Shown here: positions 11,942-24,077 of the stretch, one piece after another
Layout: each line of letters starts with the position of its first letter
Position numbering within the stretch: the first letter of the stretch is position 1
Assembly (NCBI RefSeq): GCF_013426205.1
Contig: NC_089427.1
Coordinates: forward strand, 2,728,001-2,792,000
DNA: 64,000 nt
Source of the DNA: Metarhizium brunneum
Lineage: Eukaryota; Ascomycota; Sordariomycetes; Hypocreales; Clavicipitaceae
Direction of reading: 5' to 3'
The notes under the pieces: model-generated
The model's input: only the letters and a program-made list of their open reading frames with translations
Database searches by the model: none
Told to the model about the DNA's origin: nothing
Translations under genes and position numbers: made by a program

Positions 11942-13263
11942 CTCGAGGACGGGGGGCACCGCGCGGAGCGACCGGACCAGGCGGGAGGAAAGAAATGGCG
12001 ATTGAGGCTCAATTGGCGCCTTGATCCCATCCCAGAAGTGTGAACCTGTCGGCTGGTTCGTCGGGCGAGTTGAGTGCGCTGCGGCTCCACGTCACGTGGT
12101 AACTGGACGTTTTTGCTCTGCGCCAAAAAAAAAAGCTTATCGAGGTCCCGCAGCGACATGGAATAAAAGTTGCTCGCTTGGCTTCTTCTTTTCTTTCTTC
12201 TTTTCTCCTCAAGCATCGCCCTCTGGGAAACGCCGCGCTTCCATGCTGACAAACGGAGATTTTCCCCTACAATCTACATCTGTAGATTTGGAGGGGGAGA
12301 AAAATCTCAAATTTCTGCCACCCCCTGTGGAATGGCAGAAAGATACTTTGCATGTGAGAAATTCGGAGAAGCCTCTACACTGAAAACTTGGAAACTTGTT
12401 TTGCCGCGGTCGCTCTTTTTAACGAGAAGGACGGGCCTGCCCGTGAGGGCTCGGCGTCAATCGACGTCCGCAGTTGGCATCAGAAATATCAGGGTCGCCA
12501 GAGCCCTCTTTTGGGGGGGTTTTTTGGTCGTCTCCTCTGGGAAGCTGCTGCGCAGATTGTGTGTTGACACTTGAGTGCGATGCGTGGCGTGGCGAAAAGC
12601 CATGATTCGATTCCGATTATTCTTCCTGGAGGGCGATGCTTCACCTTTTTTTTCATCTAGGTATGTTGCGCCTTTGCAGTGGCAGGATGATGCTAACTTT
12701 GGTGCCTGGGCTTGGTCTGGGCTGGTGGTGACGGGGTTGAGGGAGGAGTTGATGAATCATTGGCATGGTTTTTGAGTTTGGGCTGGGCTTGGATAGCTTG
12801 GTAGTTGAATGGGAAATTTTGATGCCTTGATATTGTGTCTGATGTTTTGGTATCGTGTGCCGTTTTGTTCTTCACTTTTACGTGATGCGTCTATGAGCTG
12901 AAGGGATGGCGCCTGTGCGAAATTAGTTCCCAGTTTGGTACTCCGTACATACATCTTTGGCATTATGCCATTCTCGGAAAATGGTATCAATGAATATCGA
13001 ATGTAACAATTTAAATCTCAATCTCGGATATTATGTTTCCCAAGTTGCTAGTCCTGAAATGCCAGACGTCGCGATGCTGAAGCTCGAAAACCAATGCGCC
13101 AATCAGTCCAAACGTACCACGTCACAGCCCCACATGTGCAGTTCCCGAAAGCTGCCATGGTGTCTCGAGACTATAAACCAGTCCAGTCTAGGTGGCAGTA
13201 ATTCTAGTCCTGCAACCCCCAAATATACGCAGAAGAGGACGTGTTCCCTCCAAGGCCCCGACA
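11942..13263. other. Intergenic, divergent promoter region (mL53 / SEC20)
   Basis: A 1.3-kb spacer between divergent genes with only short, unconvincing reading frames. It holds a CACGTG palindrome near 12092, homopolymer runs (A10 near 12125, G7T6 near 12515), and one TACTCCGTA at 12939-12947. No RNA gene or mobile element is recognised. Confidence 0.55.
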
Positions 13264-14497
13264 ATGCCCCTAGCAGCTTTGCAAGAGCGGTTTACCGCTC
13301 TGCAGGAGACCACAACCCAGCTAAGGGAGTTGATCGACCGGCTCGCCCATCTCGATTTCCAACCCGGCTCCGTGCCCCAAGGGACGGACGAAGAAAGCAG
13401 CATAAGCGGCGAGTTGAGCGCAGAAATCAGTCTATTGCTACGAAGTGGCCTGGAAGAGCAAGAACTCCTCCGGGAAGAAGTCAAGTTCGTCCGGCCGGAT
13501 GGTGACGACAAGACGATATTAAGGGATGGTGTTGAACGGCTTGGGGCCGAACTAGTCAAGTAATTTTTACCCTTTTACTCTCTCTCCCTCTCTTTCTCCG
13601 TGCTGACCGAACAGCTGCCGAGGCGACTTTCGAAAAGCACGACTCGCAGCGCGAGAAGCCCTGGCCAAGGCGCAAAAACTAGAACGCCAACTCCTCGTCC
13701 AGTCCTACTCCCTGCCCGTCTCCGAGCCAGATATCCCCCAGCCCGAAGCCGAGGAAGCACCCGCGCCTGCGCCCGTGCCCCGGCCCCAACGATACGTCCA
13801 ACAGCACCACCAACACTCCAATCTTAGTCAAGACGAACGGCGAACCGTCGGCGCGAGCAGCAACGTCACCAATGCGCTTCGCCGCACGCACGACCTCATC
13901 GCTGCAGAGCTCTTCCGCAGCGAGTATGCACACCAGACTCTTACCGAGTCTTCTGCTACGCTGAAAAAGCTCGATGAATCATATACCACCATGGGTAGCA
14001 TGCTTGCCAGCTCAAAGGACTTGCTGGGGACTTTGCTACGGTCACAGAAGAGCGATACATGGTATTTGCAGACGGCCATGTATATGCTGATGGTGACGGG
14101 GGCGTGGTTGTTATTCAGGCGGCTTTTGTACGGGCCCATGTGGTATTTGGTTTGGTTGCCGCTGCGGATAGTGTTTGCAGTAGGGTCCAAAACGGGCAGT
14201 GCTATGATGCCGCGGGGGGCTGGAGAGTCCGGGAAAGTCGGGGGCGTGGGAGAGAATGCAAAGGTCTCCGTAGAAGGTCTGCCTAGAGAGGATTTGCCAA
14301 CGGCGCAGGTGAGAGAGAAGAGGGATGCGGGTGGCGGTGGGGATTCTATGATTGAAAGGGTTGCTCAGGCTGTGGAGGAGGCTGATCGGTTGGGGAATCT
14401 GGCCGAGGACGAAAATGAGAATCCGGAAGATCAGCCGAGAAATCCTTTGAAGAGGGTGTGGGAGCCGGAGCCTGACACACAACGCGACGAATTGTAA
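13264..14497 (+). CDS. SEC20: SNARE Sec20
   Basis: Qb-SNARE of the ER that receives Golgi-derived COPI vesicles in retrograde transport. Exons are 13264-13559 and 13615-14497 (392 aa). The N-terminal half is helical (LAALQERFTALQETTTQLRE). The Sec20 SNARE helix follows at about residues 190-250 (ALRRTHDLIAAELFRSEYAH, TLTESSATLKKLDESYTTMG, LLGTLLRSQ). Next is the C-terminal membrane anchor with TWYLQTAMYMLMVTGAWLLF. The tail after the anchor is long (about 120 residues) and acidic, without an obvious HDEL-type end. The start was set at MPLAALQERF; an open 24-residue upstream extension has no family likeness. Splicing yields LVNCRGDFRKARLAAREALA. Confidence 0.92.
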
Positions 14498-14684
14498 GGT
14501 GCTGGTTATACAAGGCATATATTATAAAAGAAAAATTCGACATCTTCCCCATACTCCTCGTTCTGTTGAAGATGGAAGCTCCTAAACTTTTGCGCTCCTT
14601 CCGTGGTCTAAATTCTCAATGCGCCTCATAATCGTTGAAATATGTATATATCCCTTGCCACCAAGTATACCACAGCCAAGACAA

Positions 14685-15681
14685 TCAGGGTCGATCAGGC
14701 GCAACACGAGCAATATCACTGATCCACGGGATACCCAGCTTCTTCATCTCCACCGCCAACTGGAACAAATAATCCAGACTGTGTATTAGAAAAAAAAGTC
14801 AGCCCTTGCTTTTGTATCTTCATCCTTCATTTTTGGTCTTGGTTTTCCTCCTCACTGCACAAACATATCGGGAAATTTGCGAGGTCAAAAAAAAGAAGCA
14901 AGAAAAAACTCACCTCTCACACATAGTTTTTGCCTTGTGCACATTATCCCCCCATACATAAACCCCATGCCTCCTGACGAGCACGGCATACGTATCCGGA
15001 TACCTGTCCATAGCCTCCTCCAGGTACTCAGTCAGGTCCTCCTCATGCGGGGTGTTCTCAATGACAGGAATCCTCAGTGTGTCATGGTAGCCCAGGTTGC
15101 CCTGCTTGGTGGTGCCCCTGGCAAAGCCCTTGATCTGCTCGATGTTGTTGATCTCAAAGACCTTGTCGAGGCCGGGGCCCTGGGTCTCGAGGAGCAGAGT
15201 GACGAGGACAGCCCACTGCGAGTGCGTATGGATGCAACAGCCGGCGTTGCGACGCGTGAAGGCGGCCAGGAAGAGGGGCGTGCACTGCGACGGCTTGTAG
15301 CACGGCGGCGAACGGAGGTAGCTGCGCTGTTTGAGGGTCGGCTCCTGGGCGGAGAGGGAGAGCACGTATATGTCTGTGTTTTTCATGAGTTCCTTCTGGA
15401 CGCCCGAGGGCGCGATGTAGACGAGGTCTCTGGTTTGGCCCTCATTGTGAGTATGACGTGACTAGCTGTATGGGCGATGAGGAGGCGGCGTGGTGGTCTG
15501 GTACGTACTCATCGCGGATTGAGCATCCTCCTCCAGTGCCCGTCACCCATCCCAGGGTCCAGAACTTGGCGCACAGCGAGGGGATGAGGTTGGCGGGATG
15601 CTCTGGGTTGTCGGAGGTGATGAGCTGGTCGGCGGCGTCGTTGTCAAGACGGGCCTTCTTGTCGTCGTGCAGCGTTGCCAT
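14685..15681 (-). CDS. MDE1: Methylthioribulose-1-phosphate dehydratase
   Basis: Class II aldolase-fold enzyme of the methionine salvage pathway. It dehydrates 5-methylthioribulose-1-phosphate to the diketo intermediate in the cytosol. Exons on the minus strand are 15509-15681, 14914-15429 and 14685-14778 (260 aa). Key blocks are [31 protein letters not shown], the zinc-binding [10 protein letters not shown] and the second histidine site [11 protein letters not shown]. The end is [13 protein letters not shown]. The first intron's acceptor is CCAG at 15430-15432, the only choice that restores [13 protein letters not shown] in frame. Length and domain order match the fungal family. Confidence 0.95.
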
Positions 15682-18432
15682 ATTGACCGTTTCGGCGAGG
15701 GGGGAAATCCGTTCAGATATAATCTCGGTACAGGGCCCCCCTGGGTCAGCAGTTCATCACAATTGGCGAGTTTCCTGGAGGCTGTGATGTTTGAGGAATT
15801 GGGCAAACGGTGAAGTACGGGTGGGGCTGGCTGACTCTGCTCCTGCCTTCATGAACGAACGGGGTGGCATGTACTACTACGGAGCAAGATTATTCTTTTT
15901 CTTATTTGATTCTTCTTATTACTCTGCACATGTACCGGTAGAAACGTGGGCAATGGATACAAGCCTGCGGTTGGACCATGGCTCCATGGGTTTCAGCGGA
16001 ATCTACTCCGTACTTTGAATCAGCTTCTAAAAGTAGTCCGTAGATGCTCGTGGTTGTCTTCGCAGTGCGGGTTGGCCAAGGATGGCTGGCGGGCTTGACC
16101 GTCACAGCCCGCCCCTCCAATGTTGTCAAGGCTTGGTGTCAGGACTCGGGACAGTCAGTCGAGCGTCGCATTTTAGTAGTAGTAGTCGGTAAAATTGATA
16201 AATTTTATCTCAAGTTCATCACGCGACATGCCTCATTTCCAGGACAGGGAGCTGACAAGCAATTGTCTCGAATTTTCCGCAGTCGGCAGTTCAAGCTGTC
16301 GCGGCGCCCGGCCCGTTTGTACGATTGCCTTTTTGCTAGGGGTACAAAAAAGTAAGGACTTTGTCTTTTATTAATATTGCTCCTTTGAAGTACGGAGTGA
16401 GGAGTTGAGGCGGTGGCCATGCTCAGCCACGACATCTGGACGCGCTACAAGCGCGACGGTTGAACCTTCCATGGTGAGCACACAAGCTTTCGATGTTACC
16501 TAATACCCGTCAGCCCCTTGCTTGATATTACCCAGAGAGCATCTTGAGCAAGCGGTCCGCAGATCTTGGGCAACTGACCTCCAAAGAAACACGAGCAAAG
16601 GCCCAATCTCGTATTTTCGACGACACAATCGTTTTCAGTGCTTCATGCTCGATATGCTGTGTGCCACATGTATCGACTCTCCCGCCTTTAAACCCGAAAT
16701 CAACAGACTAGGCCAATACTGCATGGATCCATTGACAGGCCTGTTCATTGCGCCCACGTCACATCTTGCGTCCCATCGTCCCCATCCGCATTGGTGATCT
16801 GGGACAAGCGCTCGGTTCCCGGACATGAAAGAGCTGAAGGTTGGCCAAGGAAAAAAGAGACGAGGTCACGAGCATGCCAGGTGCCGCAATGTTCAGCGCA
16901 CAACCCCGTCAACGACTCAACGTCCATGTCAACATGCTCCCTCTCCTACGGAGTGCGCAGTAGTCGTATGACCGAGTGCTCTCTGAGGACATCTGGAGAT
17001 TGCTCACGCTTCGGAATGGGCCTGGCGCTGTTCCCGGGGAGATGAATCACATACAAGCCAGGCAATGTTTTCGGCGCCGGAGTGGCAACCAGAATTCCTA
17101 CTCCGTACTCCGTACTGAATCACTGCAATGTCAAGTCTTGTCTCGGAGTGAGACGACAATCGGCCGACTCCACAGGACGAGACCATGAACTTGGCAACCA
17201 GACAAAGCCGTCCGCCACTGAGTGTGGAGGAAGCTGCTGCTACCTGCCATGAGGCCAGGAGGCCTGGTGGTGGGACGTGATGCGCGTTGACAGCTCAATT
17301 TCAATCCGAGTCCATCATGCGGCCATGCCGTCTCGCTGAGCGCAATCATACTCCAGGGAAGGGAAATGGAGCTGTATGTACGAAGAGTTACAGAGCACTA
17401 CCGTATACAGACCACCTAGTAGTACTCCGTACATGAAGATAAAACAGCAGCGCCAGATTTCACACAATGCCAATTATTCAAGACGGTTCCAAGGTCGGCT
17501 CATGAGGCTGCTCCGGCCAGACGTATTTCGTACATTGTAGGGAACAGGGGCGTCTGTCTGTGTGGCATCGTGTAATTAACAATGCACCGCTTGCAAGACT
17601 CGGCAGGAAAACTTGAAATAGGACGGCGTGTTGTACTACAGTTACGACGTGCTGTACTCCGTACAACGGGCATGGTATCACTCTGCAGATCCCCCAGGCG
17701 CCAATGGACTCATTTCACGGCCAATTGGGACCTTGTTGCTTGTTTATGCGGATAAATGCGCCAGCCCTCGGCCCTCGACATGTATACAGTACCTGGCCCT
17801 CCAGGACCTCCAGGACCACCGCAGGCACTAGCAACGGCCGACACGAGAAACGACCGGGGTTGAGGTGCTCGAGTGGCAGGGGCCACATTGCACATTGGCC
17901 AGTGGCGCAAACGGACGGCAGACGGCGGGCAGCCCTCTTGCCTTGGCTGGTGGCAACGGGCAACTGGCAAAACTGGGCCCATGTCGTCCATGTCCCAACA
18001 ATAGCACGAGCCGTGTGGTCGCCCCAGATACCCCTGTCGGAAAAGTTCCTGTCGGCACCAATTGACCCCTTGCTGCCGCCCAGGCCGCCCTTAGCTGTGC
18101 TGGTGCCAGGGCGCGAGGCGAGACCGCCAGCACCATAATACGTGGACACAAACAAAACAGTGGCATGGGCTACTCCATGTCTGTACCCCATACGGAGGAC
18201 GTGCCGCACCAGCTGCCCGTCACCCCTGGTAAATAAAGGACCTCGCTTTCCCCCGTGACTCAATCGAGACCTGCCCCTTGCCCTTCGATCTCTTTCTCTC
18301 ACACGCGTGTCCTCCATTTATACATAAGTCTCTCGCTTCGGTCAATCACTCTTTCTGCTGCTTCGCCTTTCAGTACTCCAGCACAGCCTTAATACCGTCC
18401 AAGTTTCTACACTTTCGAGTCCAATCGTCAAG
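15682..18432. other. Long intergenic region with TACTCCGTA motifs
   Basis: A 2.75-kb gene-free stretch between divergent genes. Reading frames are short, overlap on both strands and show no conserved protein pattern. It holds five exact TACTCCGTA copies, at 16004, 17099, 17106 (a doubled site), 17423 and 17655. No tRNA, transposase fragment or terminal repeat was recognised. The last 200 bp are the promoter of the GPI-protein gene. Confidence 0.55.
18230..18238 (+). promoter_or_regulatory. TATA-like box
   Basis: TAAATAAAG about 200 bp before the ATG at 18433, followed by a pyrimidine-rich leader (TTTCTCTCACACGCG, CTTTCTGCTGCTTCGCC). The pattern suits a highly expressed fungal gene. Match only. 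Confidence 0.35.
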
Positions 18433-19221
18433 ATGCGTTTCACCACCTTCCTCGTTTCTGGCGCCCTGGCTGCCGTTGCTGTCGCTCAGTCTAGCACCCC
18501 TTCTGCCACCCCTCCTGCCACCACTTCTGCCAGTGCCCCTGAATCACCTGCCGACAGGTGTCTGAAGGCCTGCGCGGCCAGTGATGTCAACTGCAAGGCT
18601 CACTGCATCACTGTAAGTCGACTTTTCAATCGTCTTTTCTTTACTAGTTGGTCGTGCGCAGGCCACTTGGTGTTTGCGTGAATCTATCTCGCCACTGTGC
18701 TAGCCCTAGCCAATGGATTGTCGCTCGCCCATCTTCTAGACCATACGCTGACGGAGCAATTGCCACAGGTTCCTTCTCCTAACGAGCAGAACATCGAAAA
18801 CACCAACAAGTGTGTTGCGGCCTGCCCCAAGGGTGACGGCAGCCCCGAACAGAGCCAAAAGTACAGTGATTGCTCTCAGAAGTGCATCACTGATAACTAC
18901 TACGCCTCCAGCGAGGGAACTCCCAACCCTACTGGAAGTGCCGGTAACAACGGCAACAACGGTAATAATGGTAGCAACGGCAGTTCTGCATCTGGCTCCG
19001 ACGCCGCGCCCACTGCCACTGGCACTGGCGCTGGTGCTTCTCCTTCCGGCACTGCCTCTGGCACTGGTTCTTCTGGCTCCCAGACCACTGGCTCGGGATC
19101 CGCGTCGGGCACCCAGACTGGCACCGGAGCTTCTGCTACCAAGACTGGCGCCGCTGCCGGCCTCACTCTCGGCTCGTCTGGTGCCTTTGTCGGCGCCCTT
19201 GCCGCCCTTCTTGCTCTGTAA
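18433..19221 (+). CDS. Cys-rich, Ser/Thr-rich GPI-anchored cell-surface protein
   Basis: Secreted wall or membrane protein of unknown role. Exons are 18433-18612 and 18769-19221 (210 aa). Residues 1-18 form a signal peptide (MRFTTFLVSGALAAVAVA). A small domain (about residues 40-95) has eight cysteines in two Cx3C...Cx3C modules: CLKACAASDVNCKAHC and CVAACP...CSQKC. A low-complexity Gly/Asn and Ser/Thr/Gly linker follows (NNGNNGNNGSNGSS, then GTG/TGS repeats), likely O-glycosylated. A hydrophobic C-terminus (SSGAFVGALAALLAL) after small residues fits a GPI attachment signal. The intron falls between the two Cys modules (HCIT-VPSPNEQ). I do not recognise a named family. Confidence 0.9.
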
Positions 19222-22145
19222 ATCCCAATTTTGATGTACATCTTTTGGTTGTCTGAGATTGGTTGGAATACGATATTAATGCGGATGTAATGGGAGCACC
19301 TGTATTTGTATTGTATGTAGTGTGCGTGGTGAATCAAGGGGAGGGGGACGTTAATACCCATAATTTGGATGTGGTTCAAAATGAAACAATAATTTGGTCC
19401 ATGATAATCGGTTCTGCTGCGAGCTAAATCTTATGTTTGTGCGACTTGGCTATGACGTGCATTGGGCCTAGTGACATGGGCGATGTGCAATATCGCCAGA
19501 TTACGTACATGGCGCTGCTTCCTACGACTATGGCTCGCAACACAGTCCTTTGTTCTCTCGTGCTGAGGACAGACTCGGCAAGACCTGCGTCGACGGACGA
19601 TTCAGCTTACACTTGGCGCGACTCAACCCATTGCCTGATTAGCTGCTGCGCGGGCCGATGTAGATACTAGTACTCGTAGTGTTGGTGTTTTTGTCATGAA
19701 TTATACGTCCCTGGACACAAGTTGAATTTTACACCATCATTCACCCTTGCTGTGTACTGGTGCAATCCTACTTACTAGACCTTTGTATTCTGTAGTCTCA
19801 TTCCGTATGCCACTATGCTTTTTGGGCTGTGTTGGCATGATATTACGTGATTTGTCTACTTGGTCGCTGACTGGTGGCTCACACATAATGCCAGTATACT
19901 TGACAGTATTGTAAGCACCAAGCACGATGTGCACTTGTCCATCATGCATGGAGTAACCCTTGCTTGTACGATTAGCTACTCCGTAGATGCTCACCTAAAG
20001 TACTCAAATAAGTGGGTAGGCCAACCTCCCAGATGTTAAGATACTGACATCACCACGACAAAGCTACCCTACAGACCGGCCGAACCTTCCCTCTGGGGCG
20101 CAAGGAATAGTTATTACCATTGATGTCATGGCACTCGGTAGCACCAAGGCATGGGACGATCTTCTGGGCTATAATGGGAATAGGCTCTGTTCCTAGCTGC
20201 GCCATCGGTATCTTCATATAGCTTAGTTTGAGGGCGCAATTTTGAGAGAGCACCGGAGTGCGGCCAAGTACTCACATTGCAGGTCCCTCGATACTTGGCG
20301 CGAGGACAGGGCTCCAAACAAGCAAATCGTTCCTTGCTGTGGCTACCTAAGTACCCTGTGTGCTGTCAGAGGCATGCTAGGAGCAAGAGCCAGGAGTGTG
20401 TCGAGGTATCATTCAAGAGGTGCTACAAACTTGCCTCTACGTGTCCTCTCAACTCTCACATGTTGACAAGCTGTCTTGGAGACCGCAAGTCCAGCCAGGG
20501 TCCTTGGCCGCATTTGCCAAAGTCCCTCGCACCACGTGAGGGGGTGCCCAAGAACGGATAGCAGTGCAGGCGACTTGTCCCTTTGTTAGGTCTGCCACGA
20601 TTACACATGTATCCAGGTGCTGCATTGTTGCCGTGTTGTAAGGGTAATTACTAGTGCAGTCGAGTTTCCTTTTAGCCACTAGGCCCTTTACATGGGTCAC
20701 AGGGCGACCTGCGCACGAAGACCGGCGAAAGCAAGTCTACAAATTGAGTTTTGGGAACACCATGTGGGTGCTAGTCATATTTTGGGACTGTGACATTTGA
20801 CTAGTGGCGGGCTTCTTTGAGACGTTAGGACGACGAGCTTCAAAGAGCCTGCAAAAGCCTGCGACGCATAACTCTTGGTCGTGAGGTCCGGTTGGTTTCT
20901 CGCAACTTGAGCTGTGAGTGGCCGGTTGCTTAGTCAATCAGCGTGAGCATTGGAACCCTGCATGCCAGAGCTTTTTATTTTTTTATTTTTCTATTTATTT
21001 TCAGACACCTCTATTCTGCAGCATGCTTCAACTCGAATGCCTTGCTATTCGGGAGGCAGGGGAAATGCGCTATTCGGATGGCATCAGCCCAAGCAGGTAT
21101 TTTGCTGCCCCAAGAGCAAAACTTTGGCCATGGCGGTCTCGGTCGCCTGGGCAGTTGGTGCAACTTGGCTATTGCATGACCGAGCACCATAACAAGGAAA
21201 ATGTCCCGAAATGTCGGTCTCATAAGCTGGGATAGTCTCGAGAAGAGTAGATGGCGATCACGACTGCTTTCCGCAATTACATCTTACCCACGTAATAAAT
21301 GCAGAATGGCTCATGTCATGGTTCATCTTGTGGAAGAATAGAAGCGAAGAAGAACCATAAAGACTGAGATATGTCCCTATCATTCAGTCCTACGCTTCCC
21401 TGGCCAGAATCTCTTCTTCTTCAATCCCACTTGGAAATTGAGTGGCCATAGCACAGGATTGAAAACCAATACGCAAAAGAAAAGGTCTTGTACCGAAAAA
21501 ATAACAACAAGGAAAATGAAGCCGAGTCTCGCCTTTCGCGCTGTTTATTTCGCCGGCACAGCCTGTCTACCTTAAGTAGGTATTTACTTTGGTAGGTAGG
21601 TCGGTAGTTGATTAAATTGATACTTAAATTATGACTTGTGGGTTAGAGTTTGAGTGAGAGCTTCAAACTGCACGCAAACTACGGAGACGTGGAGGCGTGA
21701 TTAGTCATGCTTAGCTGCGTCGTGCCTGCCAAGCTAGTGTCTGGCCGCCCCCCCCCGCATTGCGCATGTGCGCCGCCGACTTGGACTTTGCCCACTCTAG
21801 CGCTGCTCCAAAAAAGTTTGGGGCTCATTGTCCCCTGCCAGGCTCGAGCAGCTTCTACCAGTCGACGTGTCCTTAACCACCCTAGGCCCTGCCAGCTCCA
21901 ACTTTGCTGTCCTTAAGTAAACCTCTTCACGAACCACTTGATCTTCACTCATCTCACCTCTCTTCCGATTCTTCAACTTCCTCTTGGAATCCTAAGCCAC
22001 TCCTCGAGCCTTGGCATTGGCATCAATTGGCACTTTCTGGAGCTTGTCTTCCTGCCTTGCCTTTATTCTGAACTGACTTGCGCTGTGCGCTCTTGGTCCT
22101 AGTCTCTGCATTCCCCCGACCCGTTGGTCGATTTCTGTCGATACC
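19222..22145. other. Long intergenic region upstream of calnexin
   Basis: A 2.9-kb stretch without a gene I can support. On the minus strand at 19.74-20.70 kb several short frames contain cysteines and phrases that look protein-like, but they do not join into one product. One TACTCCGTA lies at 19977-19985. GTAGGTAGGT-type runs occur near 21.57-21.61 kb. The final 250 bp (CTCATCTCACCTCTCTTCC) are a pyrimidine-rich leader of the calnexin gene. Confidence 0.5.
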
Positions 22146-24077
22146 ATGAAGTTCAACGCTGCTGCTGTGGCTGTCTCTGCCGCCATCCTGGCTGGCACTG
22201 CTCACGCTGACAAGCCTGAGGAGTCTCCTGTTGTTCCTGAACTTCCCACCTTCACTGTAAGCAAAGAAAGAACAAAACTCCCTCCCCGGCTTTGCCCTTG
22301 AACGCATTCGCCTCGATTGCCATCAGATCAGGTGCAGCCCACCTCGGTGCTTGTAACCCATGTGGACACTTGTTCAACTGGCCAAGACCGGCCAGCTCAT
22401 CCGAACATCTAGAAGCTAACTACCTGCTTTGCTAGCCTACCACCTTGAAAGCTCCCTTCCTCGAGCAGTTCACCGATGACTGGGAGAAGCGATGGAAGCC
22501 TTCTCATGCCAAGAAGGACATGAAGGGTTCTGCCAATGAGGAGGAGGAATGGGCCTTTGTCGGCGAGTGGGCTGTCGAGGAGCCTTACCAGTACAAGGGC
22601 ATGGATGGCGATAAAGGCCTTGTTGTCAAGAATCCGGCTGCCCACCACGCCATCTCTGCCAAATTCCCCAAGAAGATTGACAACAAGGGTAAGACTCTTG
22701 TCGTTCAGTACGAGGTCAAGCTTCAAAAGGGCCTTGAATGTGGCGGCGCCTACATGAAGTTGCTCCGCGACAACAAGGCTCTTCATCAGGAGGAGTTTAG
22801 CAACACGACCCCCTACGTCATCATGTTTGGTCCCGATAAGTGTGGCCACACCAACAAGGTCCACTTCATCTTCAACCACAAGAACCCCAAGACTGGCGAG
22901 TACGAGGAGAAGCACCTGTCGTCTCCCCCTACCGCCAAGATCGTCAAGACTACCGAGCTGTACACTTTGATTGTGCACCCCAACAACACCTATGCTATCA
23001 AGCAGAATGGTGAGGAGGTCAAGTCTGGTTCTCTCCTCGAGGACTTCACTCCCGCCATCAACCCCCCCGCCGAGATCGACGACCCCAAGGACTCCAAACC
23101 CGACACCTGGGTTGACGAGGCACGTATCCCTGATCCTGAGGCTAAGAAGCCTGAGGACTGGGACGAGGACGCCCCCTTTGAGATTGTTGACGAGGAGGCC
23201 ACCATTCCCGAGGACTGGCTTGAGAAGGAGCCCACCACCATCCCCGACCCTGAGGCCCAGAAACCCGAGGACTGGGATGACGAAGAGGACGGCGACTGGA
23301 TCGCTCCCACTGTCCCTAACCCCAAGTGTGCCGATGTCTCTGGTTGTGGCCCTTGGACCAAACCCATGAAGAAGAACCCCGACTACAAGGGCAAGTGGAC
23401 TGCCCCCTTCATTGACAATCCTGCCTACAAGGGGCCTTGGGCTCCTCGCAAGATCAAGAACCCTGCCTTCTTCGAGGACAAGACCCCCGCCAACTTTGAA
23501 CCCATTGGCGCTGTAAGTAATCCCAAGCGGCATTCGATATATCAAAGAGAGTACTTGCTAAACTTGCCTTTAGATTGGCTTTGAGATCTGGACCATGCAA
23601 CCCGATATCCTCTTCAACAACATCTACATTGGCCACTCCATTGAGGACGCCGAGAAGCTAGCTGCCGAGACTTTCAAACTCAAGCACCCCGTTGAGAAGG
23701 CTCTGGCTGAGGCTGACAAGCCCAAGGAGGAAGACAAGCCCAAGTCTCCCTCTGATCTCAAGTTCCTCGACGGCCCTGTCCACTACATCAAGGAGAAGCT
23801 CGATCTCTTCCTCACTATTGCCAAGAATGATCCTGTTGAGGCCATCAAGTTTGTTCCCGAGGTTGCTGGTGGTATTGGTGCCATTATCGTGACTCTTGCT
23901 GCCATTGTCGTTGGTCTCATTGGCCTTGGCGGATCCTCTCCCGCTGTCAAGGACACTGCAGCCGCTGCCAAGGACAAGGCCAAGGAGGCCAAGGACAAGG
24001 TTGCTCAGGCTACTGCTACTGGTGCCGAGAAGGCTAAGGGAGAGGCCAGCAAGCGAGCCACTCGCAGCCAGTCGTAA
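22146..24077 (+). CDS. Calnexin (ER lectin chaperone)
   Basis: Membrane-bound ER chaperone that binds monoglucosylated N-glycans and retains folding glycoproteins. Exons are 22146-22256, 22436-23512 and 23574-24077 (563 aa). A signal peptide ([21 protein letters not shown]) is followed by the lectin domain with GGAYMKLL and [10 protein letters not shown]. The P-domain has motif 1 repeats ([34 protein letters not shown]) and motif 2 repeats ([31 protein letters not shown]). After [19 protein letters not shown] comes one membrane helix ([20 protein letters not shown]). The Lys/Ala-rich tail ends RATRSQS. It works downstream of the glycan transfer that involves the OST1 product. Confidence 0.97.

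Noticed and set aside
22409..23545. Long open frame on the minus strand across calnexin
   Set aside because: It is the antisense of the calnexin gene. Its Val/Leu/Gly-rich product mirrors the repetitive, codon-biased sense strand and shows no family features.
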